45,592 nt of DNA from Pokkaliibacter plantistimulans (GCF_003194385.1 NZ_LAPT01000013.1:1-45592), one strand, 5' to 3'. Counted from the stretch's first letter, positions 1-8,906 are shown. Translations and numbers: made by a program. Notes: a model not told the origin generated them from the sequence alone.

Positions 1-501
1 TCCGATTTGTGCAACAAAGCCCTGCCGCTTGAACGTAGGAAAAGTGGTGAAGTCCAATGTTTTAAAATCCTAATATTGCATTTTTGTTATTCGTGATAAC
101 TATATTGCTATATTGGGTTTCTTTTAGTTTTTGTCTATTCCTATATTGTCTGTAGGGATAGTCCTACATTAATAGTTAGATGTTTTTACTTATATTGTGC
201 ATTTAAAAATAAGCCGGTATGTAAATAGATAATTTCCATTTCGTAAACAATTGTCAAGGCTGGTGGTGAGCTGGAGAATGAGTGTTAACACATTGAAAAT
301 GAAAGATAAAAGTGATTGTTGGAGAGGGGAATGAATAGATTTTAACTATACGGTTAATATTCTTTCTTAATTGATATTGATTAAATCTCTTTGCTATATC
401 TTTACCTGTCGATTGCATTTGATGGTTATTTGTTTCAGATGAAAGCGATTGAGCATACTTCGAATTGCAGTTGCTGCTGCGTAGTGAAGGGTTAAAAGGG
501 G
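1..501. other. AT-rich leader region without a convincing gene
   Basis: I see no protein gene here. From about base 60 to 470 the sequence is strikingly AT-rich compared with the GC-moderate genes that follow, with long T and A runs. It directly precedes the sigma factor gene and so probably carries its promoter or promoters. Such AT-rich leaders are often bound by H-NS or MvaT-like silencers; that part is inference. Only very short open frames (under 20 codons) are visible. Confidence 0.5.
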
Positions 502-1065
502 ATGGATATGCAGAGTATCAGTGTAATGCCGGTCAGCACCGCTAGTACTAGTGACAGTACGGCAGTGATCAACATTGAAGCGCTATGTCGTACACAAAAT
601 GAACGGCTCAAACGTTTTATCCAGAAGCGTATCTGGAATCGGGAAGACGCAGAGGACGTGCTCCAGCTGACCTACCTGGAAGCCATGCGCTGCAAGGACA
701 GATTCAATGGTGGCTCAAAGCCTGAAACCTGGCTCTTTGGTATCGCAGTCAATCTGACCCGTAACTACTTCAAGCGCCACTATGGCCAGCCGCAGCTGGA
801 TGAAATGACGGATGCCCTGCTGTCAGAGCTGCAGAGTGAGATCGAAGATGATCCTGGCATGCTGGTAGAGCATGAGCGGATGCTGGATCGTGCAGTCGCT
901 GCCATGGATGATTTGCCCGATGATATCCAGTCCATGTTCCAGCTGATTGTTGATGCTGAGTACAGCTATCAGGACACCGCTGATCATGTCGGTGTACCGA
1001 TTGGCACCATACGTTCGCGTCTGTCGCGTGCACGTCAGAGTCTCAAGCGGCATATGGAGATGTGA
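502..1065 (+). CDS. RNA polymerase sigma factor, ECF (sigma-70 family)
   Basis: This is a 187-residue ECF-type sigma factor that would direct RNA polymerase to alternative promoters. Region sigma-2 lies at about residues 30-95, with the DAEDVLQ-type helix near 49-55 and the PETWLFGIAVN segment typical of region 2.4. Region sigma-4 lies at about 135-185 and ends in a clear helix-turn-helix (VGVPIGTIRSRLSRAR). The start ATG follows AAAAGGGG. ECF factors are usually cotranscribed with an anti-sigma gene, but here a convergent LysR gene follows after 145 bp and no anti-sigma is seen, so activity may be controlled at transcription, in keeping with the long AT-rich leader. The family is clear; the regulon is unknown. 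Resemblance to HrpL-type or AlgU-type factors cannot be settled by eye. Confidence 0.88.
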   Translation: MDMQSISVMPVSTASTSDSTAVINIEALCRTQNERLKRFIQKRIWNREDAEDVLQLTYLEAMRCKDRFNGGSKPETWLFGIAVNLTRNYFKRHYGQPQLDEMTDALLSELQSEIEDDPGMLVEHERMLDRAVAAMDDLPDDIQSMFQLIVDAEYSYQDTADHVGVPIGTIRSRLSRARQSLKRHMEM

Positions 1066-1080
1066 ATGGGCGGTATTGTT

Positions 1081-1112
1081 GAGGCCATCCGCACGTGACG
1101 CAGGCTGGCCTC
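1081..1112. terminator. Hairpin between convergent ECF sigma and LysR genes
   Basis: GAGGCCA (1081-1087) and TGGCCTC (1106-1112) form a perfect 7-bp stem 16 bases after the sigma factor stop. No strong T run follows, so termination is possible but weakly supported. Confidence 0.3.
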
Positions 1113-1136
1113 TGATTTATGCAAGTGTGAAAACGA

Positions 1137-1166
1137 CTATAGATAGCTATAGATGGCTATAGATAG
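1137..1166. repeat. Three tandem copies of a 10-bp unit
   Basis: CTATAGATAG, CTATAGATGG and CTATAGATAG follow each other without a gap in the short convergent intergenic region. Twenty-nine of the 30 bases fit one unit. It may be a simple sequence repeat with no function. Confidence 0.7.
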
Positions 1167-1210
1167 AAAGCAGCATCTGAGCATCCAGCTTCATGCTGAA
1201 GGCAAGGTGC

Positions 1211-2098
1211 TTATGCCTGAGGGTGATTCCACACATCCTGATCGCGGAAATAATCCGCCAGAAAATCGACGAAGTAAGTGATCTTGCAGGGCACGTGAGT
1301 ACGGTGCTGGTAGATGGCATAGATGCCCACCGGTGGCCGACGGTGCTGCGACAAGACTTCTACCAGTGATCCATTGCGCAGATAGGGCAGCACCATAAAA
1401 TTGGGTTTGGCGATAATACCCGCACCATGGGCAGCTGCTTCACACATGGCCCGTCCATTATTACAGGACATGGTCCACCGGCTTTTCGGCAATGCATTGC
1501 CGAATTCACGACCATTCATCACATAACGCAAGGTCTGGTGCTCGCTCAGTTCCTCCGGGGTTTGTGGCGTGCCGTGCTTACGCAGGTAGCGCGGTGCAGC
1601 GTAGTGGCTGAGATAGGTGGTACTCAGACGTTTGGCGACCAGCGTTGAGTCAGGTAAGTCACCGATACGGATCGCGACATCCAGCCCTTCATCAATCAGG
1701 CTGACAAACTGGTCACTGAGATTGATGTCCAGCTGAATCTTCGGGTGACTTTGCTGAAAGGCGGCAAAAACATTCATCAGATACATGGTAGAGAAATCGA
1801 TGGGAGCACTGATTTTCAGTATGCCCTGTGGCTCCTTACCTTGTTGCTCGATCATGCTTTCCAGCTCACTGAGGTCGGTCAGAATCTGCTGGCACTTTTT
1901 ATAGTAGAGCATGCCGATTTCGGTCGGGCTGACTTTGCGCGTGGTGCGGTTGAGCAGCCGTACCTTGAGGTGGGATTCGAGCGCGCTGATTTGTTTGCTG
2001 ATCTGTGCTGTTGATACACCGAGATCGGTGGCCGCACTGGCGAAACTTTCCAGATCGACAATTCTGCAAAAGCACTGCATGGCATTGAGGGTGTTCAT
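1211..2098 (-). CDS. LysR-family transcriptional regulator
   Basis: A 295-residue LysR-type regulator of normal length. The N-terminal winged helix-turn-helix is at about residues 5-62 (FASAATDLGVSTAQISKQIS is the recognition region) and the effector-binding domain at about 90-290. The typical RTTRKVSPTE turn after the HTH places it near the CrgA/DsdC-like group with a short wing. It is transcribed leftward and is divergent from the YfiR gene across a 392-bp gap. No target gene is adjacent on its own strand, so the divergent region or a distant locus may be its target. The effector is unknown. Confidence 0.9.
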   Translation of the reverse strand: MNTLNAMQCFCRIVDLESFASAATDLGVSTAQISKQISALESHLKVRLLNRTTRKVSPTEIGMLYYKKCQQILTDLSELESMIEQQGKEPQGILKISAPIDFSTMYLMNVFAAFQQSHPKIQLDINLSDQFVSLIDEGLDVAIRIGDLPDSTLVAKRLSTTYLSHYAAPRYLRKHGTPQTPEELSEHQTLRYVMNGREFGNALPKSRWTMSCNNGRAMCEAAAHGAGIIAKPNFMVLPYLRNGSLVEVLSQHRRPPVGIYAIYQHRTHVPCKITYFVDFLADYFRDQDVWNHPQA

Positions 2099-2490
2099 GA
2101 GGCGACCTGTAATGCGTGATGCGAAAAAATATTCCAGCCAATATCCATAAAAAAATATCTGCCATCAATTGCGACTCAAGCGTTTAAGTACATTGGAGCT
2201 TCCAGTTGCAATATCGCCTTCGACAGATGTAAGGCAATTCCTACATTGGCCAGTGCTATCCCCTCCATTCAAACCACCTGGTCGGATCACGGGCCTGTCA
2301 GTGATGGCCGAAGCAGGTGAGATTGTTCAGTAATTGAACGTCAGTAAGGGAACACAGGCCGGTACTCTGACCACCTATTGCCAGCAAGTAACGTTTACAT
2401 GCTTGCAGGTTAGGTCGGTGTACCGAGTGAAAATCAGGGCACCCATACGACGCAGATCCTGAACACGTCTTGAGCAGCAGGTGGTGGCAC
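2099..2490. other. Divergent intergenic region, LysR / YfiR
   Basis: 392 bp between the divergent LysR and YfiR genes. It must hold both promoters, but I do not see a convincing palindromic LysR site or a clean -35/-10 pair. Short open frames on the minus strand here have no ribosome binding site or family resemblance. Confidence 0.4.
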
Positions 2491-3090
2491 ATGACTCATC
2501 AGCAAGGCGAATTGCACAGCATTGAAGGGGCTAAAGCCACGACGTGTCACCGGCCCGTCCGGCGTTTTGGTTCCCTGCATCTGCTGATCATCGTCGCATC
2601 CCTGGCCGGATTGCTGGTCAGCAGCTGCCTTGCTGATACCGCCAGCCGTTCGGTAAAGGCAGCCTACCTCTATAACTTTGCCCTGTTTACGGAATGGCCA
2701 GAGCGTATTGGTGCGCCGTTCCGCCTCTGTGTACTGGGTGACTCCTCGATGGATGAGGCACTGCACCGACTGGAGGGTAAACCTGTGCAACAGGGCGCCC
2801 AGGTAGAGATAGTCCATACCGAGCTGGATCAGGACTGGAGCAGTTGCCGTATGTTTTTTCTCGACAGCGAGCATCAGGACAACCTCAGTCAGGCATTACA
2901 CAAGCTGGCATCGTTGCCGGTGCTGACTGTTACTGACGGAGAGGAAGGCGTGCCCCGTGGCTTCATGATCGGGCTGGCCAGCCGGGACAACCGCCTGCAG
3001 TTCGACATCAACCTTTATGCGGCACGCAATGTGGGGCTGAACTTTAGCGCCCGCCTGTTGAAGCTGGCCAATGATGTGGCTTCGCGCTAA
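2491..3090 (+). CDS. YfiR-family periplasmic regulator (DUF4154)
   Basis: A 199-residue protein of the YfiR/DUF4154 family. In Pseudomonas, YfiR is a periplasmic repressor of the diguanylate cyclase YfiN. The sequence has an extended N-terminus, a hydrophobic export segment at about residues 27-43, then the family signature VKAAYLYNFALFTEWP right after the predicted cleavage region. The C-terminal half carries the family's FDINLYAARNVGLNFSARLLKLA motif. A possible lipobox (VSSC) sits at the end of the hydrophobic segment, so a lipoprotein is an alternative to a free periplasmic protein. ATG at 2491 is chosen over an upstream TTG. The next gene encodes a membrane GGDEF-EAL protein 86 bp downstream, which supports a YfiR-YfiN-type pair; no YfiB (OmpA-like) gene is present. 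Confidence 0.85.
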   Translation: MTHQQGELHSIEGAKATTCHRPVRRFGSLHLLIIVASLAGLLVSSCLADTASRSVKAAYLYNFALFTEWPERIGAPFRLCVLGDSSMDEALHRLEGKPVQQGAQVEIVHTELDQDWSSCRMFFLDSEHQDNLSQALHKLASLPVLTVTDGEEGVPRGFMIGLASRDNRLQFDINLYAARNVGLNFSARLLKLANDVASR

Positions 3091-3176
3091 CAGGCCGTTG
3101 AGAAACGTTTATGACGCGGTATTCGGTAACGCAGATAGATTTTCAACCGCCTGCTAGCGCCAGAGAGGGAGGTTAC

Positions 3177-5264
3177 ATGGCCACCACCGAGACAAAATAC
3201 CGCACAATCCGCTGGCAACTGGTGATGCTGGGGGTGCGTCTGACCGCACTGGCACTGTCGATTCTGCTGGTGTGTACCCTGAGCTATGAAGTGCTTGGCA
3301 AGCGTCAGGCTTTGCTGGCTGACATGCAGGTGAATGCCAGCATTACCGGGCGCAACATTGCCGCTGCCATTGTGTTTGGCGATAAAGGCGATGCGCAGGA
3401 GGTACTGTCGGCGCTGGATGTGGTGCCGAGTATCCGTCAGGCATCTGTGTTCCTGCCGGATGGACAATTGCTCGGACATTTTGCACGGGCAAGTGACGCT
3501 GCCTGCCAGCCGTTACAGGCAAACGGGCAGGGCTGGCATCTCAGCTGGTGCAGCCTGACACTTTATCACCCTGTGACGTTGCATGAGCAGGTGATCGGCA
3601 CTCTGGCTGTTGAGTACAGTCTGGCCGCACTGTATCGCAGTCTGGGTTTTGACCTGCTGTTCGGCCTGCTGGCGGTGATTGTCGTGCTGGCAGTCTCACA
3701 TCAGCTCTGGTGGCGCTTTGCGACCCGCATAACCAGACCCTTGTATCAGCTGTTCCAGCTCACTCAGAAAGTAGAGAAGTATCAGGATTTCAGCCTGCGT
3801 GCTGATGTGCTGCCCGATAACGAAGTGGGGCAGCTGGCTCACAGTTTCAACCGGATGATGGGGCAGCTGCAGCGTCATCACTCGCGTCTGAGTGAAGAAC
3901 TTGAGCAACGTAAGCTGGCGGAGTTCAGGCTTAATCAGCTGGCTTATTACGATAACGTTACCTCTCTGCACAATCGCCATTACTTCAAGGAAAAGCTGGA
4001 AGAGGTTGTTCTTCAGGCCGAGCATCAGTCGGGCAGCTGTGCGGTACTGTTTATCGATCTGGATGGCTTCAAGAAGATCAATGACACCCTCGGCCATGAA
4101 GCCGGTGATGATCTGTTGCGATTGGTGGCTGAGCGCCTGCAGTCTAGTGTTCGTGGCAATGACATGGTGTGCCGACTGGGTGGTGATGAATTTGCCATCA
4201 TCATTCAGCATCAGGCCAGCAGCTCTCAGCTGGAGTATCTGGGCAATCGTCTGCTTGAGGTGATGTCGCCGTCTTTTAACGTGGCGAACACCAAGGTATT
4301 TGTCACGGCCAGTATCGGTGCCTGCCTTTACCCTGAGCAAGCCAGGGATAAACACTCACTGGTGCGGTATGCCGATATGGCCATGTATCAGGCCAAGGAG
4401 CAGGGCAAGAATGCCTATTGTCTTTACCTGCCGGGCAGCGTTGACGACATGGATATCAAGTTCCGCCTTGAGCATGACCTGCACGATGCCATCCAGCAGC
4501 GTCAGCTGGTACTTGAATATCAGCCGCTGTACGGTTCACAGAATCATGAGCTGATTGGTTTTGAAGCGCTGTTACGCTGGCGCCACCCTGAGCTTGGCGC
4601 CATTGCGCCCAGTGAGTTTATCGGCATTGCTGAGGACTGCGGCCTGATTATCCCCATCGGTGAATGGGTGTTAACCGAAGTCTGCACTCAGCTGACTGAG
4701 TGGCAGAAGATCAAGCCAGACCTGCGGGTCAGTATCAATTTATCGGGCTATCAGCTTCGCAATGAAGCGGCCATGGCCAGCCTCTGTGCCACTCTGGAGC
4801 ACTTTGCCCTGCCGGAAGGCAGCATTGAGCTGGAGCTGACTGAAGGCTCCCTGCTGGAAACCACCGAAGTGATGCGTACCCGGCTGCAGCAGTTGCTGCG
4901 GGTGGGCTTCCTGCTGGCCATTGATGATTTCGGCACCGGCTACTCTTCGCTGTCCTATCTGCACTGCTTCCCCTTCAATCGCATCAAGGTGGACCGCAGC
5001 TTTGTCTCCCGTCTGAACAACGGCCGGGAAAGTCTGGCCCTGATCAAAGCCGTGGTTGCGATTGGCGAGGCATTGAATATGGAAGTTATTGCGGAAGGGG
5101 TGGAAGACGAGATGCAGGCCAAATTGCTGCGCGATATTGGCTGTGACCAGATGCAAGGCTACTTCTTCAGTCGCCCGGTACCTGCCATGCAAGCTACCCA
5201 GATTCTGATAGCAAGAAATCGTTCAGCTGATCATGAGCGGGTGAGAAGTGGTGTGCGGGCATAA
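3177..5264 (+). CDS. YfiN-like membrane GGDEF-EAL protein (c-di-GMP cyclase/phosphodiesterase)
   Basis: A 695-residue inner-membrane protein. Two membrane segments (about residues 12-38 and 158-180) bracket a small periplasmic sensor domain resembling the CHASE8 domain of YfiN. They are followed by a HAMP domain, a GGDEF domain and an EAL domain. The cyclase motif GGDEF (335-339) is intact, and an inhibitory RxxD site (RGND, 326-329) lies exactly five residues before it. The EAL motif (463-465), DDFGTGYSS (from 583) and EGVED are also present, so both activities look possible. The start at 3177 is preferred because GAGGGAGGTTAC precedes it; an ATG at 3111 lacks such a site. Known YfiN proteins end after GGDEF, so the added EAL domain makes this a bifunctional variant. 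The periplasmic YfiR-like protein encoded just upstream probably controls it. Confidence 0.9.
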   Translation: MATTETKYRTIRWQLVMLGVRLTALALSILLVCTLSYEVLGKRQALLADMQVNASITGRNIAAAIVFGDKGDAQEVLSALDVVPSIRQASVFLPDGQLLGHFARASDAACQPLQANGQGWHLSWCSLTLYHPVTLHEQVIGTLAVEYSLAALYRSLGFDLLFGLLAVIVVLAVSHQLWWRFATRITRPLYQLFQLTQKVEKYQDFSLRADVLPDNEVGQLAHSFNRMMGQLQRHHSRLSEELEQRKLAEFRLNQLAYYDNVTSLHNRHYFKEKLEEVVLQAEHQSGSCAVLFIDLDGFKKINDTLGHEAGDDLLRLVAERLQSSVRGNDMVCRLGGDEFAIIIQHQASSSQLEYLGNRLLEVMSPSFNVANTKVFVTASIGACLYPEQARDKHSLVRYADMAMYQAKEQGKNAYCLYLPGSVDDMDIKFRLEHDLHDAIQQRQLVLEYQPLYGSQNHELIGFEALLRWRHPELGAIAPSEFIGIAEDCGLIIPIGEWVLTEVCTQLTEWQKIKPDLRVSINLSGYQLRNEAAMASLCATLEHFALPEGSIELELTEGSLLETTEVMRTRLQQLLRVGFLLAIDDFGTGYSSLSYLHCFPFNRIKVDRSFVSRLNNGRESLALIKAVVAIGEALNMEVIAEGVEDEMQAKLLRDIGCDQMQGYFFSRPVPAMQATQILIARNRSADHERVRSGVRA

Positions 5265-5268
5265 GGAT

Positions 5269-5301
5269 GTGTCCGGCGTGGGAGCAGCGACTGCCGGACA
5301 C
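5269..5301 (+). terminator. Hairpin after the GGDEF-EAL gene
   Basis: GTGTCCGGC (5269-5277) pairs perfectly with GCCGGACAC (5293-5301), starting 5 bases after the stop codon. There is no T run, so it may be a 3'-end stabiliser or a factor-dependent terminator rather than a classical intrinsic one. Confidence 0.4.
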
Positions 5302-5440
5302 GTCAGCGCTGCTATCACATCCTACAGCGTGATGCCTCGGTACATGAGGCAAGGCCGGTAACGCGCCTTGCTTTCTGCTGTTCAGAGGCTGAGTCTACTA
5401 GCACGAGGGCTGAGCGCTCTCTTTTCCTGATGCTTTTTTT

Positions 5441-5520
5441 CCTGACAGTGGGACGACTTTTCGTGATAGAGAGACGACTCTTCGTGATAGAGAGACGACA
5501 CTTTCTGATAGCGGGACAAC
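5441..5520. repeat. Four imperfect 21-bp tandem repeats
   Basis: Units start at 5441, 5462, 5483 and 5504 (last one 17 bases). The core is CGTGATAGAGAGACGAC; units two and three differ at only two positions. The array lies between the convergent ends of the GGDEF-EAL and FliB genes. A minus-strand open frame across it gives a low-complexity peptide and is not considered a gene. Confidence 0.75.
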
Positions 5521-5543
5521 GCAACTGGCGACAAAGAAAACCA

Positions 5544-6713
5544 CTATAAAGAGGCAAAATCCAGACAGGTCGCCAGACGGGTAAACCCCTGCTCATTCAA
5601 TTCCAGACGCAATGCCAGCTCACAGGCGCCAACAGGCTGATGATTCACTTTGCGGCTGAATTGATAGACCCACTCGACCCACTGCTCATCCGTTGCCAGC
5701 GCTGTCGCATCGCTATTGCAGCTGTTGATGACCACCAGCAAACGCAATGACGTTACCCGGATCACCAGCGTATGGAACCATTCGCGCAGGCTGAGGCCGT
5801 AGTCCTGACCAGCCGAGGTGCTGGACAACAGAGGAAAGCCGGTGCGGGTGATTTCTGCGGCGGTATAGCGTTGCAGTCGCTGATCCATCGCTTTGCTGAA
5901 CTGAGCGTAGTAGTGCTGATAACGCGGTTGCAGACAGAACTCAGGTTGTCCCTGGGTTGGCAGTACATCAAACGCATTGAGGACGCCCTGGCGCATGCTT
6001 TCCGGCGTAGCGGGTTGATCCAGTTGCTCCAGCAGGACTGTAAGTAGCAAAGTGGAAGAGCAGGCTGCATCCGCACTACTGGCTGGCTGCCATTCAACAG
6101 AGCTGTCGAGCAGCATGCGCCACTGGGTCACTGGCTGCTGCTCCATCGCTTCCACTTGCAGGGCTAACCGCTGCAGCACCTCTGGCAGACTCCGCTCGCT
6201 AGCCAGTATCTGGTCAATCAGCGCAGCCTGTAGCTGCTGCCAATGGCAGGCATCCAGCCCATGAGCCTGTTGCTGCGTCAGCCCGTGCCCTTGCTGATGA
6301 TGGTCGGGCAATACACTGTCAACCAGTGCGAAAGGGCGAGCGTCTGTCAGGCACTTGCGGGCAACTTCCGGACAACTGAGGGTACCTGCCTTGGTCTGGA
6401 AGCTGTCGAAGGCGCGATACATGCGGGGGTAGTTCATGCAGGTGTCAGGCAGTAGGGCTTCACTGTAGTCGCGGTGAATGGCACAAAGGCCATCATCAAG
6501 TGCCGGACACTCTGCCTTGACGCGGTTCATGTGATAACCCGCTTCATCTTTGGCAATAATGTCGTACAGGGGCGGGTAGCTGTGCTGATACAGTCTGGCG
6601 CGCTGTTCATCGATAGCTACTCGCCAGTCATGGCAGCAGTTATCCGGGCAGCGGTCTGCCAGGCAACGAAACTCTTCGATATAGGCAAAGGCCAGAGTGG
6701 TGGGCTGCGCCAT
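5544..6713 (-). CDS. fliB: Flagellin lysine-N-methylase (FliB family)
   Basis: A 389-residue protein of the FliB family, which methylates lysine side chains of flagellin. The N-terminus has the family's cysteine pattern: C17, C22 and the CC pair at 26-27 (CPDNCCHDW), followed by C69, C77 and C92 in a CPALDDGLCAIH / CMNYPR arrangement. This cluster resembles a metal or Fe-S ligand set. Length fits the family. The start is supported by GAGGGAAAATC before ATG. No flagellin or other flagellar gene is in the window, so the substrate here is inferred only from the family. It is a lone gene convergent with the GGDEF-EAL gene. Confidence 0.85.
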   Translation of the reverse strand: MAQPTTLAFAYIEEFRCLADRCPDNCCHDWRVAIDEQRARLYQHSYPPLYDIIAKDEAGYHMNRVKAECPALDDGLCAIHRDYSEALLPDTCMNYPRMYRAFDSFQTKAGTLSCPEVARKCLTDARPFALVDSVLPDHHQQGHGLTQQQAHGLDACHWQQLQAALIDQILASERSLPEVLQRLALQVEAMEQQPVTQWRMLLDSSVEWQPASSADAACSSTLLLTVLLEQLDQPATPESMRQGVLNAFDVLPTQGQPEFCLQPRYQHYYAQFSKAMDQRLQRYTAAEITRTGFPLLSSTSAGQDYGLSLREWFHTLVIRVTSLRLLVVINSCNSDATALATDEQWVEWVYQFSRKVNHQPVGACELALRLELNEQGFTRLATCLDFASL

Positions 6714-6801
6714 GATTTTCCCTCAGTCTGCATGACTTTGATGCCTTGAGTGGCATAAATACCTGACTGAGTTCGGTTTCGGTAGTTGAGTTTGCGTGGC
6801 T

Positions 6802-6836
6802 AAAAAAACGGGCCCGATGAAAAGCATCGGGCCCGC
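6802..6836 (-). terminator. Intrinsic terminator of the sugar ABC transporter operon
   Basis: On the minus strand a GC-rich perfect stem (CGGGCCCGATG / CATCGGGCCCG) with a 5-base loop is followed by a run of seven T. It lies about 50 bp after the stop of the binding-protein gene. Confidence 0.92.
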
Positions 6837-6884
6837 AAAGGGTGATAACTGCCTGTTCTGAAAGGCGTAGTGTGGAGGCTTCAA

Positions 6885-7817
6885 TTACCAGCCACGGTAA
6901 TCCTTGACGTTGTCTTTGTTGACCAGTTCAGCCGGAATCAGGATGACCTGCTGGTCAGGCATTTTGCCGTTGAGCATGTCGTATCCCACTTCAACAGCTT
7001 TTTCCGCCATCAGGTTGGGGAACTGGGCTGCGGTGGCCACCAGCATGGATTCGGGTTTCTTCAGGGCTTCTTGGGCGACCGGTGCACCATCGACACTGGT
7101 GATGATGAAGTCGCTGCGGCGTGCCTGCTTGGCGGCCAGTTCCGCACCGATAGCGGTTGGGTCATTGATAGCAAAGACGCCTTTCAGCTTGGGGTAGGCG
7201 GTGAGCAATGAGGTCATTTTCTCCAGCCCGCCTTCACGGCTGCCACCTGCGTTCTGCTTATCTGACAGCAGCTTGATATCGGGGTATTTGCTCAGCACGT
7301 TCTTGCAGCCGTCAACGCGATCAACCACAGCAGAAACGGGTGGGCCGTTGATGATCACCACGTCACCCTTGTATTCCATTTTCTTGGCCAGGTACTCACA
7401 GGCAATATCGCCAGCCTGAACGTTGTTGGTGGTAATGGTGGCATCGGCACCTTCGGCCGCTACATCGACCGCCAGTACCTTGATACCGGCCGCCTTGGCA
7501 CGTATCACGGCTGGGGCAATCCCTTTCGGATCAGCAGCAGAAATCAGAATCAGGTCGACTTTTTTGGCGATAAAGTCGTCAATCTGGCTGACCTGACGCT
7601 GCAGATCGTAGGCGCTGGACACCACGGTCACCTTAACGTTGTCACCGCCGAGTTCTTTGGCTTTCTTTTCCGCGCCCTTGGCAATCTGCACGAAGAAGGG
7701 GTTACCCAAGTCAGAGACTGACAAGCCGATGGATTTCAGCTCGGTGGCGTGAGCAGCGGTGATGCCAAGGCTGGCAGCAAATACGGCAGCGACACTGGTT
7801 TTTAGCATTTTTTTCAT
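6885..7817 (-). CDS. Sugar ABC transporter substrate-binding protein (RbsB-like)
   Basis: A 310-residue periplasmic binding protein of the RbsB/peripla_BP_4 family. A signal peptide occupies about residues 1-24 (KKMLK, hydrophobic core, AHA-T cleavage). The mature start reads LKSIGLSVSDLGNPFFVQIA, the typical pentose/ribose-type binding lobe. The second lobe contains VFAINDPTAIGA and the hinge segment ITSVDGAP. It is the last gene of a three-gene operon after the ATPase and permease genes and is followed by a strong terminator. The ligand (ribose or another monosaccharide or polyol) cannot be assigned; no kinase, isomerase or LacI-type regulator gene accompanies the operon. Confidence 0.92.
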   Translation of the reverse strand: MKKMLKTSVAAVFAASLGITAAHATELKSIGLSVSDLGNPFFVQIAKGAEKKAKELGGDNVKVTVVSSAYDLQRQVSQIDDFIAKKVDLILISAADPKGIAPAVIRAKAAGIKVLAVDVAAEGADATITTNNVQAGDIACEYLAKKMEYKGDVVIINGPPVSAVVDRVDGCKNVLSKYPDIKLLSDKQNAGGSREGGLEKMTSLLTAYPKLKGVFAINDPTAIGAELAAKQARRSDFIITSVDGAPVAQEALKKPESMLVATAAQFPNLMAEKAVEVGYDMLNGKMPDQQVILIPAELVNKDNVKDYRGW

Positions 7818-7890
7818 CGTGTACGTTCTCGTTCAGGGGATTGCTCGTTGGATCGAAAGGGGGGCTCCGGTGAGGGCGTTGTGTACGCTC

Positions 7891-8877
7891 TCAGGTGCGG
7901 GCACCCGAGGAGCTGCGATACTTGTCGAGGATCACAGCGAGGATAATGACAGCTCCTTTAATGACGAGCTGCCAGAAGTAAGACACATCCATCAGTACCA
8001 GTCCATTGTTGAGGGTGGCGATGATCAGTGCGCCAATCAGGGTGCCAATGATGGTGCCGACACCGCCGACAAAGCTGGTCCCGCCAAGAATCACCGCGGC
8101 GATGGCATCCAGCTCATAGCCGATCCCCAGATTGCCGTTGGCACTGTACAGGCGTGAGGCGCTCATCAACCCGCCCAGGGCAGAGAACAGACCACTGATG
8201 GCATAGACGAACAGCAGAATGCCACCGACCTTGATACCGGTCAGACGGGCCGCCTGCATGTTGCCGCCGACGGCATAGATGCGCACGCCGAGCACGGTGT
8301 GGTGCAGAATCAGCCAGCTGACCAGAATGACGGCCAGCGCAATGATGACCAGCCAGGGGAAGGGGCCAAGATAATCGTTACCGATCCAGGCAAAGCTGAT
8401 GTCGGCATTGAACAGGGTCTGGCCGTCTGCCAGCAGGTAGGCCACCCCACGCAGGGCGGTAAAGGAACCCAGGGTAACGATAAAGGGTGGCAACCCGACA
8501 AAGGCAATCAGCAGACCATTGGCAAGGCCCATGCCCAGACCCGTCAGCAGGGTAAGGGGGACGCTCCATCCGGCAAATCCGGGGTCAAGGCTCAGAGCGA
8601 GGGCGACCACAGCGGAGGAGCCGAGAATGGCGCCGACCGACAGATCGATTCCCCCCGTCAGAATGACGAAGGTCATGCCTGCGGCCAGCACAATATTGAT
8701 GGAAGCCTGCCGGGCGATATTGAGCAGGTTGTCCTGAGTCAGGAAGTTTTCAGACATCAGCGAGAAGATCAGCGCCAGGATGATCAGCACCGGTAGGATG
8801 CCCATCGCCCGCATGATGTTTTTCAGCTCGCGTGGTTTCCCGGGCTGAGCCGTGCTGGTCAGTGTTGTTGTATTCAT
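7891..8877 (-). CDS. Sugar ABC transporter permease (RbsC-like)
   Basis: A 328-residue integral membrane permease of the RbsC/BPD_transp_2 family with about eight to ten hydrophobic segments. The conserved TGGIDLSVGAILGSSAVVAL motif, the central GLPPFIVTLGSFTALRGVAYL-type region and the C-terminal GGTSFVGGVGTIIGTLIGAL loop are all present. It starts 29 bp after the stop of the ATPase gene and ends 73 bp before the binding protein gene, all on the minus strand, so the three are one operon. It forms the membrane channel of the importer. Confidence 0.92.
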   Translation of the reverse strand: MNTTTLTSTAQPGKPRELKNIMRAMGILPVLIILALIFSLMSENFLTQDNLLNIARQASINIVLAAGMTFVILTGGIDLSVGAILGSSAVVALALSLDPGFAGWSVPLTLLTGLGMGLANGLLIAFVGLPPFIVTLGSFTALRGVAYLLADGQTLFNADISFAWIGNDYLGPFPWLVIIALAVILVSWLILHHTVLGVRIYAVGGNMQAARLTGIKVGGILLFVYAISGLFSALGGLMSASRLYSANGNLGIGYELDAIAAVILGGTSFVGGVGTIIGTLIGALIIATLNNGLVLMDVSYFWQLVIKGAVIILAVILDKYRSSSGART

Positions 8878-8906
8878 AGGTGACTCCGTAACGCAGGGAA
8901 TTCGGT

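Noticed and set aside
3696..4355. 219-codon minus-strand frame
   Set aside because: Antisense shadow of the HAMP-GGDEF region of the c-di-GMP enzyme.
5315..5596. 93-codon minus-strand frame over the 21-bp repeats
   Set aside because: Low-complexity peptide produced by the repeat, no ribosome site, overlaps the end of fliB.
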